DNA of 64,000 bases from Doryteuthis pealeii (Eukaryota > Mollusca > Cephalopoda > Myopsida > Loliginidae): positions 88,084,666-88,148,665 of the forward strand of contig CM042157.1 of assembly GCA_023376005.1 (NCBI GenBank), given 5' to 3'. Positions 54,541-64,000 of this stretch are shown in pieces (positions within the stretch are counted from its first letter, which is position 1; each line of letters opens with the position of its first letter). The notes beneath the pieces are model-generated. The model did not search any database. It was given only the letters and a program-made list of their open reading frames with translations, and was not told the origin of the DNA. Both the position numbers and the translations under genes were made by a program.

Positions 54541-54774
54541 ATATTTATGTATGTTAAGTTACTAAGAAAAATATATTATTTTTATCTTCTTTTTTTTATT
54601 TATGCTCTTTTTTTAAAATTTTTTTATAGATTTTTGATTTTTATTCCTCATTCCTTTTTAGATTTGTCTTTTACTTGACTGGCAATTTCTCTTTTAAATT
54701 TTCTTTTTTTTTACCATTACTGTTGTCCCTTTGTTAAAATCTATTTAAAGAATTTTTCTCTTTTTAAAACCCCT

Positions 54775-54781
54775 TCTCTCT

Positions 54782-54812
<31 letters not shown>

Positions 54813-55151
54813 TCTCTGTCCTCTCTCTCTCTCTTACTCTCTCGCTCTTCTCTCCCTCTCTCTGTCTGTCTGTCTGTCTGACTCTCTCTTTCTATCTCTC
54901 TCTCTATCTCTCTCTGTCTGTCTGTCTGACTTTCTCTCTCACACACACACTCTCTCTCTCTCTCTCTGTCTGTCTCTGTCTGTCTGTCTCTCTCTCTCTC
55001 TTACTTTCCGCTCCTCCTCTCCCTCTCTCTGTCTGTCTGTCTGTCTGACTCTCTCTCTCTCTCTGTCTGTCTGTCTGTCTGACTCTCTCTTTCTATCTCT
55101 CTCTCTATCTCTGTCTGTCTGTCTGTCTGTCTCACTTTCTCTCTAACACAC

Positions 55152-55221
<70 letters not shown>

Positions 55222-55222
55222 A
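54775..55222. repeat. (CT)n/(CTGT)n pyrimidine array
   Basis: About 450 bp with internal higher-order repetition (CTGTCTGTCTGTCTGACTCT recurs). 55230-56400 holds no recognised gene; an 86-codon frame at 55814-56074 has no motif I know. Confidence 0.95.
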
Positions 55223-56400
55223 CAGCCGTTTGTTTCTGTTTGTTTTTGTCTTTCCTCTATTATTTTCCTTTTACTCTGCTACTTATTTTCCTTAGCTGTC
55301 TGTCTGTCACTCTGTCTGTCTGTCTGTCTGTCTCTCTATCTGTATCTCTATCTTTCTTTCTTTATGACTCTCTATCTTCCTACTTATTTGTCTTATAGGA
55401 ATGACTCCTATATTCTTTACAAATAATTAGAGATCTTAAAACAATTATTTTAGTAGCCATAAATTAGGATTTAGATTTTTTTAAATTGTGATTGAAAAAG
55501 AATAGAAAGAAAATTAGTTTGGAAATATTTTAGAAACAATAGATAATTGTTTATAATGTAGATAATCTAAGGACAAAAGATTTGTTTACAAACGAGAAAT
55601 AATAGTTGAAAATTCCAATGATAATATTTATATCAATAGAAAACTGAACGGTCATTGGAATGCCACAAGTAACAGAATCAGCTGATATTTGAACATTTCG
55701 ATGGCAATATCTACGTCATTAGAAAACTGCCGATATTCAATGGAATGCACAAAGATCAGCTGATTTCTGATGAATAATTATAATTATTAAAAAAAAGGAG
55801 TTTAGGGGGAGAAATGACCAGACAGCATCGGAACATCACCAAAATCACACAGAGAGTTGAGACACGTCAAACAAAGGCTTCGCTCAAAATTAACAACAAC
55901 TCATCCGTCTCACACCTCTTCTCTCGTTCCGACTTGACAGTGTATAAGCAAAAACATTCTTCACTTACGTTGTTTTGGTTAAAAATCACGGCCAACCACT
56001 CTTATCAATGTAAGTCTTGTCTCATTCATAAATACAATACAAACAATACGGACGCACTCAACATACACTACTAACTACAGACACATACCGTCTGTCACTT
56101 CGTTGAAAGAACAAAACTATACGACTTGTATTTATGTATATAAAATTGTTTATTGTATCAATTTTTGTCTTCTTCTCTGTTTTTTTGCAGAGACTACATT
56201 TCCGTAGTATATACATTTAAATTTAGGGATCAAAACTCGGATCTTTCTTTAACCCACAAACACCAAACGAACCACGGTCCCTCAGTCTCTCTGTCTTTGG
56301 CTCTCTGTCTTTCTGTCTCTTTCTGCTCATTCTGTTTACTCTTTCATAAATTATCTTCATTCGTCTGCGTCTGTCTTGGTTTAATTTGCTGTCTCTCCTC

Positions 56401-56500
56401 NNNNNNNNNNNNNNNNNNNNNNNNNNNNNNNNNNNNNNNNNNNNNNNNNNNNNNNNNNNNNNNNNNNNNNNNNNNNNNNNNNNNNNNNNNNNNNNNNNNN
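56401..56500. other. Assembly gap, 100 N
   Basis: Exactly 100 N, a conventional unknown-size scaffold gap. Copy B begins at the first base after it. Confidence 0.99.
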
Positions 56501-56879
56501 CTTGTACTTATAGCTCGCGACAACCTGTGACCAATTTTGTCATTCACTGGAGTTACTTATATGGCTGTTCGGTCTACCTACACACACTGCTTCAACATCG
56601 TAGACGACGACATAGATTTATATCAACCCTTTGACACAACGTAGGTTCCATAACGCCAGACTTATTCACTTACCAAAGATTCTATTAGCCCAGGACTTAC
56701 TTACTTACTTTAAGGTCCTTTTAAACTGCCAAGGTGCGCGTCAAAATTAACACCAGTTTCCAACAAACTCGATCCTATACCGCGAACGCAGCCTCCCCTC
56801 ACAATATGGATATCTACAACAGTATGGAATATTTCCAAAAATATCCTTTTTTTAATATTTAATGTCTCTTTTTCGCCAT

Positions 56880-57191
56880 CAATCGTGGGGCGGGGACGCC
56901 TAGGGACGACGACACGGAAAGCCGTTGAAAATAGGTATAAAACCCAATAAATAATAAATATTATAAAATTCATCATAATGCATTTCCCCTTGTTTTGGTT
57001 GGCGTTAAAGGAAATAAACCACATGTAGTGTTGTGGAAGCTGTTCATACCTGCATATTCTAGTCTCAGCCCAACAAAACAAGGAATCATTATGAATGAAT
57101 TTATAAATTTATTTATTTATTTATGGTTACTTACAAGAAAAAAAAACTACTCGAAACCACCAAGATAGTGACCAAACAAAAAGCCCAAAAG
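56880..57191 (+). other. Copy-B-specific 312-bp insertion of unknown type
   Basis: Absent from A between TTTTCGCCAT and TGTGAAT. GC-richer left part (GTGGGGCGGGGACGCC), A-rich right end (AAAAAGCCCAAAAG). The minus-strand frame across it (56710-57081) has no recognised domain. No target duplication seen. Confidence 0.5.
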
Positions 57192-57268
57192 TGTGAATTT
57201 ATTAGTAGTGATCATTGTTTAAAAGATTATGGATCTTTAAACAATGTTTCTTTTTTAGCATTTTAATA

Positions 57269-57891
57269 TCTTATTATTAATGGAGATTGTGTGTTTTTCT
57301 GTCTGTAACCGAAACTAAATCACTACTCAAGTCACAATTCCTTAGTAATTGACGCCACATTCACCATGAATTTATCCTTATTTAACCTCAATTATTAATA
57401 AAATGTTTACATTCATTATACTGTTAACCATATCTACATACTAATAACATGCAATTGTATTTATATATACAACAAAATAGCGGTTTACAGTGTGAACGGG
57501 AAGGCTAATTAGCATATTGATATTAAAAATGTAATTTTAATAAATTATTGCTTAGTATTATTGATTTCTAATTGTTTGGTTTTATCTTAATGAATATAAG
57601 CAAAAATCTCTTCAATGAATCTTAAATGAAATCCATTAACAAGAAAAGATAACTGTCTTTTATTCTTTACTTCCTCTTTTAACTAAATACTTAATTAGAA
57701 AAAATAACAATGAAAGACGAGAGTGATGGAAGAGTAAATTGCAGTTGTTCTATTTTTCGATTATATTCCCTCTGTTTCAAACCTTTTTATCTGCATTCTT
57801 ATTTAGTTTCATTAGCGTTTCTAATTTAATACGGTATTTCATTACATTAAAACTTAAATACTTGCACCCGGAGGGTGCATATATTTGCTAG
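57269..57891 (+). mobile_element. Non-autonomous Helitron H1 with a matching empty site
   Basis: TCTTATTATTAATGGAGATT start after A, hairpin GCACCC/GGGTGC, CTAG end before T; 623 bp. In copy A the same flanks are joined directly (TTTTAATA then TCTTTTTAATA). Confidence 0.95.
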
Positions 57892-58239
57892 TCTTTTTAA
57901 TATAAAAATATCTGAAAGTGACTTAATGATGAGAGTGTAAATTAATGTGTTTTAAACAAAATTAAGGCATCCTCACATTAAATGACAAGCCTCTGAAATT
58001 AGTACTCCAATTCACATAAATTGGTAGCAATATCTCCTCTACTGAAAGTGATTTGGACATACACATAGTAAAGTCATGGATGGATATCGAATAGTTTTCG
58101 ACCATTTTGAAAATCTGATCTGATGGTTGGATTACTTGGACTCTAAGGAAATGCTAACAAAGAGCTACGTGGGAACAACACAAAGATGCTACGTGATTTT
58201 TCGAAAATAATTTTTTTCCTGGAAACAAACCACCCTAGA

Positions 58240-58243
<4 letters not shown>

Positions 58244-58290
<47 letters not shown>
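58244..58290. repeat. (AT)n microsatellite
   Basis: About 23 AT units at the left border of a copy-B-only module. Confidence 0.97.
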
Positions 58291-58294
<4 letters not shown>

Positions 58295-58330
58295 TTTACA
58301 ATGTTTTCACAGATCAATGTTCATTATTAA

Positions 58331-58371
58331 CAGCGACCCAGGTTTCATGCTAAATAGCAATCATCAGGCTG
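58331..58371 (-). ncRNA. Hammerhead ribozyme, family Y, intact
   Basis: Minus strand: CAGC, CTGATGA, stem II TGCTA/TAGCA with a T-T mismatch at its base, GAAA, ACC/GGT mini stem III, GUC cleavage site, GCTG complementary to CAGC. Confidence 0.75.
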
Positions 58372-58684
58372 ATGAGCAAGATCCTATGGTGTTTGTTGGA
58401 GTTCTTTACTCAATGTCACATTTTGGATTGTAAATAACGTCGGTTAGTTCCTCGGACGCTGTTATAGTTTATTTTTTTCAAAGTTAAAACAAACGTTCTA
58501 TTTTTAACGAATAAAGGGAGGCAACTTCGTTGGCATTACTACAAAAAAAATGCAAATTTTGAAAAAACTTATTTTTAGTAATTCCGGACTATAACAGCGT
58601 CCGAGGAACTAACCGACGTTATTTACAATCCAAAATGTGACATTGAGTAAAGAACTCCAACAAACACCATAGGATCTTGCTCAT

Positions 58685-58724
58685 CAGCCTGATGATGCTA
58701 TTAGCATGAAAACCTGGGTCGCTG
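58685..58724 (+). ncRNA. Hammerhead ribozyme, family Y, mirrored copy
   Basis: CAGC, CTGATGA 58689-58695, stem II TGCT/AGCA, GAAAA (one extra A), CCTGGGTC, GCTG. The extra A may impair it or be a sequencing error. Confidence 0.6.
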
Positions 58725-58934
58725 TTAATAATGAACATTGATCTGTGAAAACATTGTAAAATAAATAAATATTAGCTCTTACAAATTGTGATTGAGCACT
58801 GTTTTTCTTTGTTTCATCGCAAAAAAATTTTGTTTTACATATTCTAGATATATATATATTATTATTATTGTGTTGTGTGTGTGTGTGTGTGTGTGTGGGT
58901 GTGTAAAAATGGAAAAGGAATTGAATCCGACAAT

Positions 58935-59104
58935 ATGAGGAAAAATGAGTTAAAGAAAAGAAAAGTAAATGGATAAAATGAATTTAATCGATCACTTACA
59001 CATGTGTTTCGGTCAGTTTATAAACTGACCGAAACACATGTGTAAGTGATCGATTAAATTCATTTATCCATTTACTTTTCTTTTCTTTACTCATTTTTCT
59101 TCAT

Positions 59105-59105
<1 letters not shown>
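58935..59105. mobile_element. Family-R palindrome, copy B
   Basis: Same as 45760-45930, centre 59020; preceded by (GT)n. Confidence 0.7.
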
Positions 59106-59147
<42 letters not shown>

Positions 59148-59224
59148 AATATATATGACTTTATATATATTTATATATATATATATTGACTTATATATAA
59201 TACATATATATATATATATATTGA

Positions 59225-59259
<35 letters not shown>

Positions 59260-59318
59260 ACTATATATATATATATAATATATATATATAATATATATAA
59301 TAATATATTATATATATA

Positions 59319-59550
59319 TTAAAATAGAAATTTGAGGCAATTGACAATGCAATGGAATAGGTGTTAAAAATATGTTATTTACCTTTTCTTCCTAAATATT
59401 TTCGGGATAAATCCATCTTCAGAGGTTTTAGAAGTACTTGTGTTTTTAGTAAACGTTTGTTGTTTATTAAAAAGGTAGATAAACATCATTTTCATCACCT
59501 ATTCCATTGCATTATCAATTTTGCCTTCAAATTCTTTTTACACATACGTA
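59319..59550. mobile_element. Palindromic module, family X, copy B
   Basis: Counterpart of 51554-51805 with a shorter centre. Includes hammerhead-like core 59388-59428 (minus) with stem II GGAT/ATCCC. Confidence 0.65.
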
Positions 59551-59755
59551 CAATGCTTCAAACAAACTATAAAAAAAAAACCTTATATATGTATATATAT
59601 ATATATAGATGATATATATATATATATATTGACTTTATATATATACATATATAAATATATATATATAAATATATATATTGACTTATATATATATTATAGA
59701 GAGAGAGAGAGAGAGAGATACTTTATATATATATATAATATATATATAGTATATA

Positions 59756-60126
59756 ATTGATAATTTTGAATCATATTACCACGACCAGACAACTCGGCAA
59801 ACACCATTTGCGACATCCGGAGCACTGGACAGCTGTTTCGACCTCCTTTGGTCTCATCAGCAGTGCATACCACAATCTCCGCCACTAGAGATTGAACTCG
59901 TGGACCACAGCGTGAAGAGCGGGGACTTAAACACACTGGGCCACCAGCCCATGTCACAAACGGAGAATGCCAAAATCATCTAGTCAATGGTAACATTAAT
60001 TCAAATGCGCAGTCACTTAACCTTATCTGCCATGTATCCTAACGAAGGATTACAGAGGGCAAGGGCACCTCTAGGACAACGACTTCCCAATTCGGGGCCT
60101 GAATCCACAGAACGAAACCTAATGGG

Positions 60127-60128
<2 letters not shown>
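59756..60128 (-). mobile_element. tRNA-headed hammerhead element, copy B only
   Basis: On minus: a tRNA-like head (GGGCTGGTGGCCCAGTG box A; CGAGTTCAATCTC box B, 59945-59880), GGCGGAGATTGTGGTATG, then a perfect hammerhead at 59866-59822. Copy A has uninterrupted (AT)n at this point. The sequence upstream of the head on minus (60128-59950) is unrecognised. A Pol III head with a hammerhead resembles the Schistosoma SINE-like hammerhead elements. Confidence 0.7.
59822..59866 (-). ncRNA. Hammerhead ribozyme, family T, canonical and intact
   Basis: Minus strand: GCACTG, CTGATGA, stem II GACC/GGTC closing directly on the core (no extra base), GAAA, ACA(GC)TGT stem III, GUC cleavage site, CAGTGC fully complementary to GCACTG (6 bp). 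The best hammerhead in the window. Confidence 0.88.
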
Positions 60129-60174
<46 letters not shown>

Positions 60175-60356
60175 ACTTTATGAATATATACATATATATA
60201 TATATTGACTTTAAATTATATAAATATAATAATAATATATATATAAAATATATATAAATATATATAATATAAAATATATATATATGTGTGTACATATATA
60301 TATAGTATATATATATATATATATATAATATATAATATATATATATATATATACGG
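60128..60356. repeat. (AT)n blocks spaced by TTGACTTTA
   Basis: Counterpart of 52040-52222. Confidence 0.9.
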
Positions 60357-62036
60357 ATTGATGGATAGATAGATGAATTCAGTGTTTAAGATACACATTT
60401 TCCTTAAAGTAAAAATTAATGATTATTAATTTAACAAAAAAAATTCCCAATGTAAATCTTAAAATCCTCATCTTCTTTCAATTTCAAAAATTTCCAGGAG
60501 ATTGACTTTTCTTAAAAGCTAAATCATCTTATTTATTCTATACTAACTTATTTGTTTTGCCGTTTGTTTTGTCGATCTTGTGAAATAGAAAAATATAATT
60601 ATTAAATTCATAATCGGTAAAACTCAGTCATGTGAAAACTGTTCCACCCAAGTCTTTAAGGACATGCGAAGGAAATAGAATTAAATGTATCGGAAATTAT
60701 AGAATAAACACAAAACCACACATGAATTCTTTTAAATAAATACTTGAATATAGTTATATGCACATTTCATAATATGTATATCATATGGATGTTTCAAACT
60801 ATAAATGGAGGAGATTGCATATGAAGAAGCCAGGACATGGTTAACAAAGGAAACCTCTTGAGAGTAACTGAGTCACTTATAATTGCAGCACAAAACAATG
60901 ACACACGAACAAATTATATCAAAACAAAAATAGTCTGTGTATCCGATTTTCTTTCAATAAATTATAATATGCATTGTGCCTGCTCTTGAGAAGTAGCAAT
61001 TCTATAGGGACCCTTTGGTGTAATGGTTAAAGTCATGGGAAATGGACCCTCACCCCGGATCCTGGATGTGGTAATTGCATTTCACTTAGCGCTAATACCC
61101 TTGGGAAAGGTATGAATCCTACTCTCCCTCCAGCTATGGATAAATAGTAGGACAGACTGGGCTCTTTAACCGTGGCGAGGCAACCGGTCTAGGAGAAGGA
61201 AAACTCTGAATTAAAACCTGTTCAACTCTGTGTCACATCCTGCTCGTGCGGAGGGGTTGGGTAAATATATATATAGGGGCCCGTTAGCTTAGTTGGTAGA
61301 GCATCAGCCTAGGAATCGCAAGGTTCCTAGTTCAAAAATAGATAAGGCACAACAGAACAGCAAATATAGGGTGTGTTGAGACAGAGATGAGACAATCAAC
61401 CATATTAAGCAAATGTAACAAACTAGCACAACGAATATTCAAGAATAGGTATAATTTGCTTGAAAAGGAGATTCACTAAGAATTGTGCAAGAAATTCAAG
61501 TTTGAGTATTAAGAAATGGTATATGCATAAACCAGAATATGTCTTTGAGAATGAAACACATAAAATTATTTGGGACTTTGAGATGAAGACGTCTCACTTA
61601 ATCCCAGCCAGAAGATCAGAAATAGTGCTGATTAAAGAAAAGGAGAACTTGTCTACTAATAGATTTTTCTGTCCCAGTATATCTCACAGTAAAAATGAAA
61701 AAAAAAAAACAAAAAACAAAAACAAAAAAAAAAAAAAACGAAAAGATAGACAAATACCTGGACCTTGCTAGAGAACGAAAAAAAACAAACAAACTGAAAT
61801 ATGAGAGTGAAAGCGATACCAATCGTAGTTGATGAACTTTGAATCATCTCCAAAAACTTTGAAAACAGACTTGAGGAACTGGAAATAAGAGGTAGAATTG
61901 AGACTATCCAGACAACCAGATTGTTAAGATCGGCTAAAATACTCAGAAGAATCCGAAAGACCTGAGGATATTTGTTACTCAGCGTCCAATAAAAGACCAT
62001 CAGCTTACGCTGGATTGAAAAACTTACAAGGAGTGA
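60357..62036 (+). repeat. Duplicated segment, copy B, part 2
   Basis: Counterpart of 52222-53830, including SINE-A at 61012-61264, the tRNA-like head 61275-61332 and the LINE piece. Confidence 0.9.
61335..62036 (+). pseudogene. REL-type LINE 3' part, copy B
   Basis: MKRRFTKNCARNSSLSIKKW, MHKPEYVFENETHKIIWDF, ARRSEIVLIKEKENL, with a poly(A)-rich slip near 61697-61740 and frameshifts. Same SE substitution as copy A, so it predates the duplication. An open frame of 103 codons is at 61460-61771. Confidence 0.75.
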
Positions 62037-62109
<73 letters not shown>

Positions 62110-62150
62110 TCATCAGCTAACGCTGATGTGACAAACTCAAAAGGAGTGAA

Positions 62151-62210
<60 letters not shown>
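62037..62210. repeat. Two (AAT)n arrays split by a LINE scrap
   Basis: 62037-62108 and 62152-62210, with CATCAGCTAACGCTGATGTG between (the short palindrome at this LINE's 3' end). Confidence 0.95.
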
Positions 62211-62700
62211 TACACAACAAAATGGTATATGCATAAACCAGAAACTGTTCTTGAGAACGAAACGCATAAAATTCTCTGGGACTTTGAAATAAAAACGGAT
62301 CACCTTATCCCAGCAAGAAGACCAGACCTAGTGTTGATAAACAAAAAAGAAAGAACTTATCAACTGGTGGATTTTGCAGTGCCAGCAGATCACAGGGTGA
62401 AGCTAAAGGAAAATGAAAAAATGGACAAATATCTGGACCTTGACAGAGAACTGAAAAAGTTATGGAATATGAAAGTGAAAGTGATACCAATTGTAGTTGG
62501 TGCACTTGGAACAGTCCTAAAAGGATTAGAAAAGGGCTTGGAAAGTTTGGATATCAGAGGAAGGATTGAAACCATTCAGAACACTGCACTGCTGCAATCT
62601 GCCAGAATACTCAGAAGAGTCCTGGAGACCTGAGGAGACATGCTGTCACTCAGACTCCAGGGAAAGACCATCAGCTAATGCTGATGTGAAAACTCAAAAG
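62211..62700 (+). pseudogene. REL-type LINE 3' end with intact endonuclease motif
   Basis: Open frame 62211-62633 without breaks: KWYMHKPETVLENETHKILW, DFEIKTDHLIPARRPDLVLI, VDFAVPADHRVKLKENEK, MDKYLDLDRELKKLWNMKVK, PIVVGALGTVLKGLEKGLES, RGRIETIQNTALLQSARILR. R-P-D then 14 residues to D is the REL signature. The 3' UTR has AGCTAATGCTGATGTGAAAA and an (ATT)n tail. The N-terminal part, finger and RT are missing; bounded upstream by (AAT)n. Confidence 0.85.
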
Positions 62701-62720
62701 GAGCAAATAATAATAATAAC

Positions 62721-62763
<43 letters not shown>

Positions 62764-63064
62764 TATTATGCTGCAAATTTGCTTAAAAATTGAAATTAGG
62801 CATGATTGAGTGGAAACGATGATTCATTTAGAACTGTGCAAATAAGTAAGTATATGCATGCACCATTGTCACAATGCGGAAAACACAGTTTCGTGCTTTA
62901 TGTTTTTACATCGGATAGTTTATATATTAACAAATCTTAATTTAACTCTCAGATTAGAATATATTAACAATTAAACTTGGAATGACTCCCAATTGCGAAT
63001 TTAAAAACAATTAATTGCCCATAACTTTGAGAATATTTAATCGTAAACTCATGACAAAACACAA

Positions 63065-63670
63065 ACCGCACTGTCGGCTGGGGCGTTAGAATGCACCGAC
63101 TGTACCTCTGCAGAGGGGTAAGACTCCCCCAATGGGGCCACCTGTTGGCCGTGGGTGGCGACCCGTGATGCTTAACGATAGAGCCCAGGTGGATGAGCAG
63201 TTCATGACATGCAATACTCCATTTTGGCCCCATCTTGGGCTAGACGGGCGGTCGGAGAAGCCCCCTCCGATCAATCGGCTGTCACATCAAGCCCTAGAAC
63301 CTATATGATTTTCCCAACCCTATTGCCCTTATGGCAAGCCCCAACCCCTTTTTATCATATGGGTGCTAGAAAGCGGTGGCTGCGGGTCTACATGTCCTGG
63401 GAATGACGTTAAACTCTATCTGATGGTGAGATTCCAGTTCTGGAGGTTTGGGAATGTGGAGCAGCCCTTCATCACATTGCTCCTGGTCCACTCTGACTGG
63501 AGTGGTAGTACCTGTTAGGGTCCCATCTATGGGTTGATAGAAAAAATATTTATAAAAAAATTGTATTATCCATTAAGAATTGATTTATTTCAAACTTTAT
63601 CGGAATTAAATGACCCACTGAGGTTGATATGCCGTAAAACAAAACAAAACAAACCAAACCAAACCAAACC
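63065..63670 (+). mobile_element. R600 repeat, full length
   Basis: All R600 landmarks with single-base losses (ACTCTGACTGGAGTGGT lacks two bases of the palindrome); ends GATATGCCGTAAAAC and (AAACC)n. 62770-63060 has no recognised feature. Confidence 0.8.
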
Positions 63671-63760
63671 ATGACAAAACACAAAAGGTTTGACTGGCAA
63701 TCCTTGAACCAAAGTTAACATGGCACGGGCCTCTGATTGGCTTATGAAGCCACGTGACCA

Positions 63761-64000
63761 GGCAACTCCTTGGAAAGTTTGATGGGGTTATCTCAGAGTC
63801 AAGCTAACCACCATGTTAAACAAACGGCGAATCCATCACTATGCACATTCGCGCGAGTGTTAAAGTTTGAATCGTAAAAATGAATGAAATTATGTACACA
63901 TGAATTTAAGTCTCTATGTTTCGAATTAACAAGAAACTTATATAAACAGAACCAAGGCGAGAGACGATCTCGAGGAAGAGATAGATTAACAGATATAAAG
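63761..64000 (+). repeat. Duplicated segment, copy B, part 3
   Basis: Matches 54127-54365 with few differences and runs off the window. Confidence 0.85.

Larger units (their letters stand above)
56501..58240 (+). repeat. Duplicated segment, copy B, part 1
   Basis: Counterpart of 44333-45640. The first 320 bp have many single-base losses relative to A (for example AGCTCGCGACAACC versus AGGCTCGCCGACAACC), typical of an unpolished long-read contig end. LTR-3 occupies 56501-56770. Confidence 0.85.
58291..58770. mobile_element. Palindromic ribozyme module, family Y, copy B only
   Basis: Arms 58291-58468 and 58590-58768 are inverted copies of about 180 bp; the 120-bp centre is unrelated. Copy A has only the (AT)n-(GT)n tract here, so the whole module was gained in B or lost from A. 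Confidence 0.75.

Overview
This is a gene-poor, repeat-saturated piece of an animal nuclear genome. The combination of tRNA-headed SINEs, Penelope-like elements (PLEs), copia-type LTRs, RTE and restriction-like-endonuclease (REL) LINEs, small Helitrons and very long (AT)n/(GT)n/(GAA)n/(CT)n arrays fits a marine invertebrate. A mollusc, perhaps a cephalopod, is my best guess, but no host gene, rRNA or functional tRNA is present to settle it. I found no host exon I would defend: almost every open frame is transposon debris or translated microsatellite. A 100-base N gap at 56401-56500 and dense single-base indels just after it suggest a noisy long-read assembly.

Layout. 1-6.3 kb: solo LTR, LINE ends, SINEs. 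7.0-10.3 kb: a decayed PLE with inverted terminal repeats, split by a 641-bp Helitron inside its YVDD box. 10.7-14.5 kb: SINEs, LTRs and a repeat flanked by a 129-bp duplication. 14.5-28.4 kb: PLE fragments and palindromes between (AT)n tracts, many with hammerhead ribozyme cores. 28.8-29.6 kb: a 180-bp tandem repeat. 30.3-32.5 kb: a U2 snRNA-like retrocopy and two Helitrons. 32.5-43 kb: more PLE palindromes, an RTE LINE end and nested SINEs. 44.3-54.5 kb (copy A) and 56.5-64 kb (copy B) are two versions of the same sequence that differ by clean insertions: a 5.4-kb Helitron only in A; a 623-bp Helitron, a palindromic ribozyme module and a tRNA-headed ribozyme element only in B.

The unifying theme is self-cleaving RNA. 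By eye I find about 28 sites with the hammerhead layout (stem I, CUGANGA, stem II, GAAA, a very short stem III, UH cleavage site), in about a dozen unrelated sequence families. Most sit in PLE-type ends bordered by (AT)n and often arranged as perfect palindromes; two sit directly behind tRNA-like Pol III heads. In many stem I is complementary although the families share no sequence, so the fold rather than the sequence is conserved. PLE-linked hammerheads are known. The density, the palindromes in (AT)n, a recurrent extra base before stem II and the A/B presence-absence pairs are what deserve follow-up.
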